A stretch of DNA of 64,000 nt from Acheta domesticus (Eukaryota > Arthropoda > Insecta > Orthoptera > Gryllidae), in the NCBI GenBank assembly GCA_031308135.1, contig JAHLJT010000631.1, positions 152,641,425-152,705,424 of the forward strand. Reading direction: 5' to 3'. Within the stretch, counting starts at the first letter, position 1, and each line of letters starts with the position of its first letter. Positions 44,941 to 54,965 of the stretch are shown here, in pieces. A model generated the notes under the pieces. That model was not told where the DNA came from, made no database searches, and saw only the letters and a program-made list of their open reading frames with translations. A program made the translations under genes and the position numbers.

Positions 44941-46430
44941 TCCGATTGTCTGATAAATTATTTCGAGTAAGCCGTTCACCGCTGACTTTCTTGGCCATGT
45001 TTGAAAGACATGTTTTCGCATGTTGACAATTACCGGCTTCCTAATAATAGAACTGATACAATTACGTTCAAACGTTTTCAAATAATTTTTACTTACCATC
45101 TTCAAATTACAACCATTTTTTGAAAATGAGTTAGTGTATTATTTCAAAATTTCACCAGAGAATATAACTAGAATGTATTCTTGGTAATAGGTATCTCCCT
45201 TCTGAACAACAATTACGTAAGATATTTGAAAAATATCCAAATGTATCACGACCTCTGACGAGAGCACGCAATCTTTTTTTAAAGCTCTTTTCAGAGGCTA
45301 CGATCTTTCGATTTTCCCTCTCGCTTTCGTTGATCGGATGGTTTCACTTCAAGTGAAAAGCACTCGCTCCTTAACTGCAGCCGTCACGAGGCTAACCTTT
45401 GCGGACAGCTGACGGACCTCTCGCGCACTGTGCTCCATTCAGGCCAGTAGACGATTTTCCTGACAGGTTCTGAAACAGTTGAGCATTGCGAAGTCCGCAT
45501 CGCTCCGCGAAATGTCCTCTTCCGCCAGCCAAATGGACCGGGTGCGCTAGCTGCTAACTAATTCTCTCATACCCCTCGTGTCCATGTTCCTCGCAAGTTA
45601 CTCAAAATGCATCTCAGTACTCAGAGTTAATGCCTCTCTCAACTCCTCAGATTCATTGGCATCGCATTACACTACTCTTACACTTCCCATATTTGTGGTT
45701 TGTGTAGCGGTTTCTTTTCTGTTTCTTTTGCATGTCACAGGAATGTCAAATGAAGAAATATTCCAATGCGACACAAAGCAGCTTTTCAGAGCATGTTGAA
45801 GAGGGTTTTGGGAAGGTAAGAGTGTTTGCAACATTTAATTACATTCAAGTTCAACATTTTTTAATATTATGTTTTGATAAATAAAGCATTAGTGTAAGTA
45901 AGGGATTCCACATTTTATAGGTGTCGAAATACAAGTACTAAAATACAAATATATGCTATTACTTTCTTTTCACCAAAATTAATTTCCTAGTTTAGCAGCT
46001 CCACCTAAAGGCAAGTAGCAAAATAAGTTTATAAAGTGAATGTGTTCGAACACGATATCTTTATATTTCCTTATCAGTCAGGATAAAACGATAATTATGT
46101 CAGATATGACCATGAAGCTGTAGAAGATGGCGAAAAGAACGGCAGGGGAAACGGGAAATCCACGACGAGACCTACAGAACGCGAACAAAAGAACGAAGGT
46201 CCAAACGGACCGAAGGTATATAATGCAGAACGAAAAGTAGTGGTGATGCAACAGCACCTACCTCCCCCCAACATTTACATCAGTTACATTGTAAATCGCT
46301 ACTTGAACATATATTGAATTGACATTTCTGTTTATTTCAGAAACTAAAATATTAAGCTACATCAAAATAACGTTTATGTCTCACCTTTTCTGTACTTTAG
46401 CTCCAATCCTCCAAGGATTTTAAAGAAACT
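44941..46430. other. Unassigned DNA
   Basis: No gene was recognised. The region is mildly GC-richer at 45340-45560 and contains a perfect palindrome tttcacttcaagtgaaa near 45343-45359. A purine-rich stretch lies at 46130-46230. Confidence 0.35.
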
Positions 46431-46550
46431 ACTGGTGGTAAAACAGCACGAACTTACTCTCTTTTAATTATTTTTGTGTGTGCCACAATTGTTTCCCGAA
46501 TCAACACATCTCAGTCATTATTCTTTGTAAAACTTATTACAAATTGTAGA
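46431..46550 (-). repeat. Sister Helentron-type 3' end (minus), degraded
   Basis: Shares 'caacacatctcagtcattattctttgta' with 20620-20660 and a decayed ctactggtggtaaaacagcacg terminus. Confidence 0.45.
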
Positions 46551-46737
46551 ATATTTAATGCGAAAATTAAACATTTTAAGCGAAACTCAAAACATATTTG
46601 ATAATTATAACTGTTTTCATTTAGCTAAACCATGTCCCAACAATGAGACCTAATTCACAAAAACTCAGAAGCCGTCTTGTTGCGCAGAATGCAATTGTTG
46701 CATTCCAATCTGATATTTCCTGAAAGCTAACAATTTT

Positions 46738-47200
46738 ACTTTCTCGCGCTTAAGAAGTAACTTTTTAGGAAGAGAAAGGTATGTAATGCTGTGCGAGAAA
46801 ACGGCAAATATTCAGCAAAAAACAAATTTATTGCCGGGCCGTGATAACGAGAAAGTGGATAAATTCAGTTGCTAAATTAAGAAAAAAAATCCCTTAACAC
46901 GTGTTGTAACCTGAATCCCTGTTTTGTGGGTACTTGATACCGAAAAACTAATTGAAAGCAAAACATCCGTCTGTTAGTGCGTTTGTCTGTCCGTCCATCT
47001 GTCTGTGCTCACTAGCGTCTAAACCATACGTAGATTTTTCAAATTGAAGAAACCCCTGTCGATCTGGCTCCACTCGAAGATTTGAGATTTTGAAAAACTT
47101 TCTTTAAAGTTTTGGGGTACTTTACATGAAGCCCCCCGTACATTTTCAAAATTTTATCAAAAACGGCTCCAAAATTTTCTTCAAATTTCTTGTAGACTTA
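46738..47200 (+). repeat. HINE-A repeat, 5' part
   Basis: actttctcgcgcttaag at the 5' end, then the 'gctgtgcgagaaaa' block, gtctgtccgtccatctgtctg near 46984-47006, 'ctagcgtctaaaccatac' and 'ggggtactttacatgaagcc'. Truncated at the right. Confidence 0.8.
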
Positions 47201-47310
47201 CCAACGTTGCAAAACCCAACTCTACGTTCACCATTTTATCTGAAAGTTTCTATTACTTAAAATCATTTGTAATTTTTTATCCCGTTAATCTTATACATAA
47301 TAAGTTGTAT

Positions 47311-48422
47311 AACATTATTTATTTTATAATCTCTTGTATTATTTCAATAGTATACCGTTGGGTTCCGGCTCTCAGACGCAACCAATCTTTATAAATGAGG
47401 GCTCTAAAGAAAGAGAATCTCACGGAGACTTGACGAATTCCATTTTGACTTTAAAAATATGGATGATTTCTTAAAAAACACGCATCGAAATATTCATGTA
47501 AAATGCAACCTGCATCACATGTCAACATATATCGGCAAATAACTCATAAATAAAGCATTTTAGAGCCTTAAAAAGTACAATTTTGAGGCCAACGGCCTCA
47601 AAGAAATGTTTTTCATATCATAATCTACAAGATTACACATTCTCCGATCCATTCAATTAACTTTTCGGTTCCACGCTTCAAAACTATCAAGGCCACCTCA
47701 ATATTTCAGTCCTTCCTGCTGGTAGCAATTTTTGTGGCGACACGCTTAGAAGGCTTAGATTCGACAATCTTTATTAACGCTTTCTGTTAACACCGTAGTT
47801 TGTGCAGTCTGACTAGGTTTATTTGCATAATCATTTACTCAAGATTTGTTCTCCAGCAACAACTAAGAAGTACTATTATGGTTGCTTGCTACCTATGAAG
47901 ATTGTTTCTTATGCGTCTAGTGAAACTATTCAATTAACGTTTTTTCATGGTCTATAAGGGCTGTGTACTTAATTGTGGAGGGATGTGGATGTTCAGTGAA
48001 GAGTGAAGACTTGAGTTTGTGTTTTACCTGTACCAATATTTTCGTTATCATTCGATGAAATTTTCAAGTCAACGGGTTCAGACACACAGCTTTCTCAAAA
48101 GTAAAAAGCTAATATTTATGTGACTATCACGAAAAACTAAAACGTAACTGACAAAGAATATTGAGTAATTACTTCAAATGTCTTTAAGTAAGTGTTGGGA
48201 ATTGTTCCAAGCAAATTCTGCATGATATTTAATAAATATTTATTGAAAATTTCTTTTACACATTAATTGCATTGTGTTTTTATTTTTATTTGTTATTGTG
48301 TTAGTACATTGCAAGTTACCTTTATAGATGTTTAAACAAATAAACTACTTTCCCTCTTAGAATGAAAATAGAAGGATAGGGATGAGTGTGGGGTCTAACA
48401 TACGAGTTCTCGCACGGGTACG
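47311..48422 (+). mobile_element. Hel-B Helitron-like copy
   Basis: Head aatctcttgtattatttcaa, then tagtataccgttggg, 'acgcaaccaatctttataaatgagg', 'tagagccttaaaaagtac', 'agaaggcttagatt', 'cagtgaagagtgaagact' and the end acgagttctcgcacgggtacg, one base short of the CTAG seen in the other copies. No coding capacity. Confidence 0.65.
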
Positions 48423-48858
48423 TAGAGGTAGTGGGGAAAAACTTGTGCTATGGTACAATACAAAGAACAAACTTTTTAAAGTGGCTAAAGTAAAATAGCT
48501 TGAAATAAATAGAAAACAAAAATTAAAACGCGCTAGCCTACAATACTACGTGAATCAATTAAAAAACAACTAAATTTAAAATTATTGAAAGAATAGTGCA
48601 AGTCACCTGACAACTGACAACTATCGCAGTCCAATTGCACGATTTAAATGTTGGCGGTATGTACACCAACGCCCAGCTGCAAACTCATATTGTAAATAAA
48701 AGTTTGATATTAAACTCAAGACGTCGGGTCGTTAAGATATTAGAAATGCAAACATCGTTTGAGAAACATTCCCATGTACTGAAGTGGGTTTACTAATGCC
48801 TACTAAATTGTTTCTAATGCTAACAAATAGTATTTAGTACTCAAAGGTAAAAACATTA
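48423..48858. other. Nothing recognised
   Basis: AT-rich DNA between two Hel-B copies. Confidence 0.35.
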
Positions 48859-48859
48859 G

Positions 48860-49402
48860 TTTGATTATTTTTTGGCTCGGAATTGTTTTTCTTGAGGTAT
48901 ATAAGGACGCAGAAAATAATTCAATACTTTTTAGTAAACAAAAAAATTCTCAATTTTCTCACCAGAGCAAGCTGGCACCCTGACTCTCCAAAACCCACTC
49001 AGTTTTTCATAACAAATCAAGGAAAGTTAAATAATATTGCAATGAGTAGGTCTGTTCTTGCCCGATCCGGTATTTTCGCACTACTTTACTTGGCTTTCTC
49101 AAGAATAAAAACCTTTTCTATTATTTTACTATCAAGGAAAGCGAAAAGCTAACTCTCAAGGAAGATTGAAAAATGTCTTCAAATGTTGTTTTTAAAGAAG
49201 TATGAATTGTTCCAAGAACATCTCTCTATAATGTTGAATAAACTTTAATTGAAAATTGTTTCAAACATCAATTGCATTGTTATTTTGTTTGATATTCTGT
49301 AAGTACATTAGTAGTTCCTCTCCTTTATGGAACGGATAGACAAATGGATAGGGAAAGGGTGGGATTTAACATGCGAAAGTTCTTGCACGGGTACGCTAGT
49401 AT
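48860..49402 (+). mobile_element. Hel-B Helitron-like 3' fragment
   Basis: Shares 'gttaaataatattgcaatgag', 'cccgatccggtattttcgca' and 'gaaaagctaactctcaaggaag' with 28610-28770. It ends catgcgaaagttcttgcacgggtacgctag before T. The end hairpin is kept with changed bases (aag/ctt instead of gag/ctc). Confidence 0.68.
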
Positions 49403-49885
49403 ATGTTATTAATATGTTATTATATTTTTTATATTTTTATTTATATTATTATGTTATTTACATTTTTTTCTTCTGACGATACGCGTGCCTCGCAGTGACG
49501 TCTCTAAAATATCTATTATTTTTTGTGATTGAAGTTTCCCGGCAGATAAGGATACGGTCGTGTGCAGCGGCAGGATGTCGCGCCGCGCCGAAGTTTGCGT
49601 AGGCGCACCTCTGCGAAGGAGATGTCAAGGTGCTATCTTTGGAGTGCCTTATTGCCGGATACGTGATATTAGATGATCGGGCGTTGAAAAAGTAGCGTTC
49701 TCAGAACTCATTCAATGCATGGCACGTTTTGATTCGCTCTATGAATTAGTTCGACGAGTTCTTCCGTAGTGATCGTGGAGTGTGAAATTTGTTTAGTTTA
49801 TCAAGAATTAGAAGAAGGGTTTACGTTATTGGTCATTTACTTTTTGGGGGTTGGCGTTTGTTTCTAAGAATAATAGCACGGATAG
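49403..49885 (+). promoter_or_regulatory. Upstream / 5' UTR region of the piggyBac relic
   Basis: AT-rich flank, then a more GC-balanced block (49550-49760). 'cctcgcagtgacgtctc' near 49487-49503 may be a worn left inverted end, but no TTAA-CCC was seen. No TATA element could be assigned with confidence. Confidence 0.3.
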
Positions 49886-49941
49886 GTAAGTGTACACTGT
49901 AAATGAATATTAAAATTTGCTTAATTACTTTTATTTTATAG
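49886..49941 (+). other. Putative 56-bp intron in the piggyBac 5' UTR
   Basis: gtaagtgtac at 49886 and tacttttattttatag ending at 49941 form a donor-acceptor pair directly before the ATG at 49942. Inferred from sequence only. Confidence 0.4.
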
Positions 49942-50856
49942 ATGATGTTTTTTTCAGAAATGAATTTTGATCGGACAATCTGTCGCACAGCTGAAGAAAT
50001 AATTGCTGCAATAGATGAACTGGACACTACAGAAAATCTGTCGTCAGATATAGTTGGAATATTTGAAATTCACTCTGAACCAACATCATCAGAGAAAAAC
50101 TTGACGCCACAAGGATCAAGATTCACATCTTAAGAGCGTCTAAGAAAAAAGAAAAAAAAATAAGAGCCCAATGGGGATGAATTACTCCTTTGTTCACCAG
50201 ACATCCTTCATCTTGCAAAGAAAATTGTGTTGAGGATATCAAGAATGAATATGGCTGACACCCACCAATTTAAATGTTTAATTTTTTCTTTGACAATTTA
50301 TTTTCCTCACATATTATTGATTTCTCAATTAAATTTCTCAATTAAATATGCTCAAAGTAAGAACAATCTTAATTTTACTTTCACGAGAAGTGATTTGAGA
50401 AAAGTGATGGCAGTTTTGATTTTAAGCGGTTATCATTCACTCCCGCAAACAAAACATTATAGCAGTAAGGATCCTGATAATGGAGTTCCGATTGTGCGTG
50501 AAAGAATGTCTCGTAAGAGATTTGAAGAAATAAAAAAATACATACACCTTTTGGACAACAATAATTTAGATAAAGAAGATAAATTTGCGATATTGCGGCC
50601 TTGCTTTGATGAACTGAACAAAATATGTTTGCAACTCGGTGTGTTTAGCTACAAATCGTCAATTGATTAGCAAATGATGCCGTACTTTAGGCGTCACTTG
50701 GCTAAAATGTTTATAAAGGGTAAGCCAGTGAAATTCGGTTTGAAATTGTGTATCACATCATCAACAGGATCTTTATATCAATTTGATGCATATGTTGGAG
50801 AATCAAAGACGATAAATGAGTTTTGAGCTTAGGTAAAAGAATTGAAGTCATAAGCT
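49942..50856 (+). pseudogene. piggyBac-like transposase, N-terminal and early catalytic part
   Basis: It opens with an acidic N-terminus (49942-50133: 'TAEEIIAAIDELD', 'SSDIVGIFEIHSEP'), as piggyBac transposases do. The second piece is 50227-50670: 'KVMAVLILSGYHSLPQTKHY', 'MSRKRFEEIKKYIHLLDN', 'DKFAILRPCFDELNKIC' and 'KSSID' (usually LSIDE), with TAG in place of the Glu codon at 50668-50670. 'MMPYFRRHLAKMFIKGKPVKFGLKL' follows in frame, then 'GSLYQFDAYVGES' to about 50815, then a slip into 'LGKRIEVI'. The transposase is cut at about 50856, where other repeats begin. It cuts and pastes at TTAA in working relatives; this copy is dead. Confidence 0.85.
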
Positions 50857-50951
50857 CCCGCGGCCAGAATTGAGATCTCGGCTGTCCGGGTGACGCCCGT
50901 ATTGGGCTGTGTAGCCGACGTTTCGACCATCTTTTTCGAGGTCTTCATCAG
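50857..50951 (-). ncRNA. Hammerhead-ribozyme-like fragment (minus)
   Basis: On the minus strand: ctgatga (50951-50945), a gacc/ggtc stem II, gaaac (50924-50920), then tcggct (50918-50913) pairing with agccga (50883-50878), and agatc beyond. This gives core, stem II and stem III in hammerhead order, with one extra base before stem II and two mismatches at the base of stem III. The stem I partner is lost because HINE-A DNA starts at 50952. It is probably a scrap of a Penelope-like element. Confidence 0.45.
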
Positions 50952-52195
50952 TCTTTCCGTCTGTCTGTGAACAACGCTAGCGACTGTTTGGGGGTACTTT
51001 ACATGAAGTCCTAGGACATTATCAATATTTTCAAAACGTTGACGCCAACAATTTTGACTAAATTTTGTTGTTGGATAGTCCGAAGGTCATTTAAGAGAAT
51101 GGCGCAGGTCTCATGTTGGTTGAAATTGAATTTTCGAAAATTGCAAAAGTTTAAATTTTTGTCGGCGTCTTCGTACAACTACAAAATTGAAGATTGATAT
51201 TTTTCCTTGAAATAACATTTGTTCTCCAAAGTGAGTTCATTAAGATCTTGTACATTTTTTGAAAATGTTATTAGTTTTTTGCGCAATATTGCGTGCAATA
51301 TGGGCAATATTAAGAAATTCCAAAAGCAAGATTTTCTCAAAAACGGCTCAATCTTTTTTCTTTTGACTTTTTGTAGGGATAGAACTAAATGTACTCTATG
51401 AGCTGACATAAACTCCATTTTGCTCTATTCTTTGTTTTTTCAAAAATTGCAAAATTGAAATGTTTTTGAATTGTATCTCACGACGTTAATATTTACATTA
51501 GCGGCAATTTGTTCACATTATTATATTAATGAGTGCACGTGCTTTAAATAACCTCAAGTAAAGTTTCGCGAGAACTCAACCGTTTTCTGTGAAAACCAGC
51601 TCAAAATTTCGCATTTTCAGAAACGCTCAAACGTTATTTTCTCATAAATGTATCCAAATGTTTTCTTCAAACTTTTGTAACAGACAGTGCTAGTTGCACT
51701 CTTGTATAAAGCGTAAAATTCAGTTTGAATTTTTTTTTGTTTTTGCGAAAGTTACATAAATGTATTTCTTTAAAAGATCTCTCACACCTTTAATATGCAC
51801 ATTACCAGCAATATGTAAACACTATTGTAGTTGTGAGTGTAAATGTTTCAAATGACTTCAAATGAAGTTTTTTGAAAGCTCAAACGTTTTCTGTGAAAAA
51901 GAGCTTCAAATTTCGCATTTTTAGTAGCGCTCAAATGCCATTTTTTATAAAACGGCTTCAAATTTTTCAAATAAAATTGCCAGTTAGACCAACGTTTTAC
52001 TGTTCTTTGATATTTTAAAATTAATATTTCCCTTCTACCATTAGAAACATTTAGAAAATGTTTTAAAAAAATGTCCTTTGGGCGGCGATAGATTGCTACT
52101 GGCAGGAGTATGTGACAATACTGAAAATCTAGCCGAGAATGAACGAAATAGAAAACTAATATGGTAAAGTTTGTGCCATTCTGTAGCACCATTAG
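50952..52195 (+). repeat. HINE-A repeat copy lacking its 5' end
   Basis: It begins at ctttccgtctgtctgtgaac and runs through 'ctagcgactg', 'gggggtactttacatgaag', 'cttcgtacaactaca', 'cgttaatatttacattagcgg' and 'gggcggcgatagattgc' to the 3' end tttgtgccattctgtagcac, then cattag before T at 52196. Confidence 0.82.
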
Positions 52196-52199
52196 TTTT

Positions 52200-52342
52200 T
52201 TCCTTAATTTAGCAAGTGGATTTACCCACTTTTTTATCAGGACCCGGCAGTGATTTTTTTTCGGCCGAAAATTGGCCGTCTTTTCGAGCAGCATTACATA
52301 AATTTCCCTATATTATACGAATTTGTAGTATACGGGAAAGTA
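52200..52342 (-). repeat. HINE-A 5' end (minus)
   Basis: On the minus strand: actttcccgtatac (52342-52329), its hairpin partner tatagggaaattt, and the block through 'ccactttttt'. It sits back to back with the 50.95-52.2 kb copy's 3' end. Confidence 0.75.
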
Positions 52343-52614
52343 AGAATTCCACACTTGCTAGAGAACTTGCTTTATCTGAAAGAAATTTTAAATGAACATT
52401 TACCAAAAGAGCTGCGACTTCTGGAAACAAGAATGATAAGGAAGCAAATTCCAGGGCGACAGCATACTAAAAACACTTCAAATTTAAAAAGAAAGAGATG
52501 TTCAAGGTCAAAAGAAAATAAATATCGTTATTCTGCGTTTCCTGTGATTGTCCAGTGTGTCAACCCAGTAGATATCTTGTTTGCCAGGAATGCGGTGAAG
52601 CTAATTTTTTGACA
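52343..52614 (+). pseudogene. piggyBac-like transposase, C-terminal part
   Basis: This resumes the relic after the HINE-A insertions: 'RIPHLLENLLYLKEILNEHLP' (52345 on), basic 'RQHTKNTSNLKRKRCSRSKENKYRY', then, after a one-base slip, 'FCVSCDCPVCQPSRYLVCQECGEANF' (about 52534-52610) in the +1 frame. That is the Cys-rich zinc-binding C-terminus of piggyBac transposases. The frame in the track reads through instead as 'SAFPVIVQCVN'. The central catalytic part lying between 50856 and 52343 is gone. Confidence 0.75.
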
Positions 52615-52986
52615 AATTTGTGAAATAGTTAAAAATATCTTTTGTTCATATTCATTAATTTTGATTAGCTTCCTGTTTCCTTTCGAGTGTAACTTTTGAT
52701 GATATTTGTATTTCTTATGTCAGCAACAAAGTTCAAAATAAAACTGTCAAAAATATTACAATCATCAGTTCTCAAACTAAACTGAGGATCTTATCTCAAA
52801 ATTCCGTATCAATTGACAATAGATTTGCTTAGTAGTGTTTGCATAAAGTGTTATAAACTCAAATACAAAAGTTCTGAGCCAAAAATTTTGTAATCAAGCC
52901 GATTTTATACTTTTAAAATGTGTGGTGTTATTATTGTCCCCACGCCACCATCTACGCTCAAAAAGTTTCACGTCACCATTTAAGGG
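52615..52986 (+). mobile_element. piggyBac 3' region and right terminal end
   Basis: AT-rich 3' UTR ending …acgtcaccatttaaggg (GGG 52984-52986) followed by TTAA (52987-52990): the expected right end. Reversed it reads ccc…atggtgacg, similar in layout to the 16.7-kb element (ccc…agtggtaacg) but a different family. Confidence 0.7.
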
Positions 52987-52990
52987 TTAA

Positions 52991-53440
52991 TATGAAAAAA
53001 TCTAAGCCTTCTGCACATGACGTCAGAAACAAAAATTGCCTCCAGCGCTGAGTAATATAGTTGGTATTGGAAAATAACGATTAGCGATGGACCAGCAAAA
53101 ATGTAATATTATTGTTCAAAAGTATCTCATTTTGTAGATTATAATTTGAAAAACGTTTCTTGGAAGCCTTTGGCCTCAAAATTTATTTTTTAAGGCTTGA
53201 GTATGCTTTGTTGAGGAATTATTTAACTATATAGGTGACATGCTGTCATGTGACGCGGGTTGCATTTGAAATGAACATTTAGATGCGTTATTTTCAACAC
53301 ATCCGTCCCTTTTTTGTGGTCAAAATGGAATTCGTGACGTCTGCGGAAATTCTATTCCTTTAGATACCTCATTTATGAAGATTGGTTGCGTGTGAGAGCC
53401 GCAGAGGAAAGGTATACTACTGACATAATATAGGAGACGA
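52991..53440 (-). mobile_element. Hel-B Helitron-like 5' part (minus)
   Basis: On the minus strand it starts tcgtctcctatattatg (53440 downward) after an A, then tcagtagtatacc, 'acgcaaccaatcttcataaatgagg', 'ggccaaaggcttcc' and 'agaaggcttagattttttc', and stops at the piggyBac's TTAA. Confidence 0.7.
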
Positions 53441-53690
53441 TACGTCGAAAGCAGCAAAAATGAAATCACATGCAGTCTCGCGGGAATAGTGTGCAAAAAT
53501 ACAAGTGTGTACATTATGCATTCAAACTGTTGCTTTTAATATTTGAGCATTTACGCTGGAAGAAATGAACGTATTAACTGTTCTAAACTCGTTTTCTGTC
53601 AGAAACCTTAAAAATCACACAGGTAGAGAACTAGTGAATGTTGTATACCAGTTGAAGATTTTCTTATTTAGTCGAGGACAAGATTCACAA
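53441..53690. other. Nothing recognised
   Basis: Unassigned DNA leading into Rep-C. The 177-codon plus frame starting at 53565 spans this and Rep-C and is not supported. Confidence 0.35.
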
Positions 53691-54020
53691 TTTGTTAGGA
53701 AATATATCAAACAGCAGATACCAGACAAATTGAGGAGTTTTATCCTAACAAACGGCATCATCTCTAGCTCTTTGTTGCCCTATCCTGTGTCCAAGCTTAC
53801 AAACACACACTCTCTCTCACACACATGCTTACAAGAACTACACTACCACACATGTCGAGAGGCCAGTCAGAGTTTAGTTTTTGTCCCGGCAGGAGCGTTG
53901 CCCGCTCGGGGAATGCGAGGTGAGGGAAACCCCCCACAAGCCAGCGTATATGTCGGCGCCGGATATCACCATCCAATAGGGAAGACTCACCACCACCTCC
54001 CAGGACTAATGATTGAGACA
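53691..54020 (+). repeat. Rep-C dispersed repeat, copy 3
   Basis: Contains cctaacaaacggc, tctctcacacacatgcttac, cactaccacacatgtcgaga, ggccagtcagag, a cccggcaggagcgttgcccg block, gtcggcgccggatatcaccat and ccaccacctcccagga. It is the longest copy and links the other two. Confidence 0.65.
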
Positions 54021-54139
54021 GTTGACTTGCCTGGAGACTTACATCGTTTAAAGCGTGATCGATACCGTCAATTCAATCATTGTAATATTTGTTCCTGATT
54101 TTCACTTTCTCAGTGAAAAAATGCTGCAAGCTAAAAATG

Positions 54140-54440
54140 AGTCACGTGGGTGGCAGCCCATCTCCACCAACTTTTCCACCCCCGCCGCCCCACCGAACCG
54201 CGACGCCTCCGCCGCCCGCAGCAAAACCAGGGCTTCCCCGACGCGCCAATATGCAGCGTGTGGGGGACGCCTGCGCCGACGGTCAGCACTGCTTACATAA
54301 GACGAAGCCACTGTGCGGTATCGAAGGTGCCTCCCAGTTGCATCAGCAGTTGGTGCGGGGACCAGATGACGACCGCGGACTCTGCCGCGTCATTGTTCGC
54401 GGCTGCAACGAGTGTGCACGTCTCAATCTCCTGCCGCTAC
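54140..54440. other. GC-rich islet
   Basis: C-rich block (cccccgccgccccacc…) with overlapping frames of 69-156 codons on both strands and no recognisable domain. Confidence 0.45.
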
Positions 54441-54965
54441 CTTTTTACTTCATTCGTATGCGCCAACTCTTCAATTTTCCTATGCGTGTTCTTCTCCATT
54501 TCATAAAATTGTTCGCTCTTCTTTCTTTGAATATATTAATCACTATTTGTTCCAAGTAATGTGAATTAATTCAGTAGTTAAACCGGAATAAATTGTCATC
54601 ATTGAACGTGTAATGCTGTATTTACAATTATCTTCCCTTCGCTTACAATACACTTCAAAGCTTCTACGTAACGAAAGTAACGGTACAGCACTACCTGCTT
54701 TGAAGTAATAATATACTAATACGAGTTTGATGAGGAAAACAGCGTACGTTCACCGAGAGGGAAAGCGATTTACCTCCTTTTCTCCAAGTTCTAATCGTTA
54801 TTTTATTTTTTCTCATTACAGTATCTATCATCGTCTGGCTCACTCGTCTTTGCTTCATGCCTTCCTCCTGTCGTTTACCTGTGAAGTAGATATTGTATTA
54901 CGTTATCTGTAACCTAGCAGTAATTGAGGATCTTTCCGTTCTTCACAGTTTTTTTTTTATTTTTA
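54441..54965. other. Nothing recognised
   Basis: AT-rich DNA up to the next HINE-A copy. Confidence 0.35.

Noticed and set aside
53565..54098. 177-codon plus-strand open frame
   Set aside because: It crosses the boundary between unique DNA and Rep-C and shows no domain.
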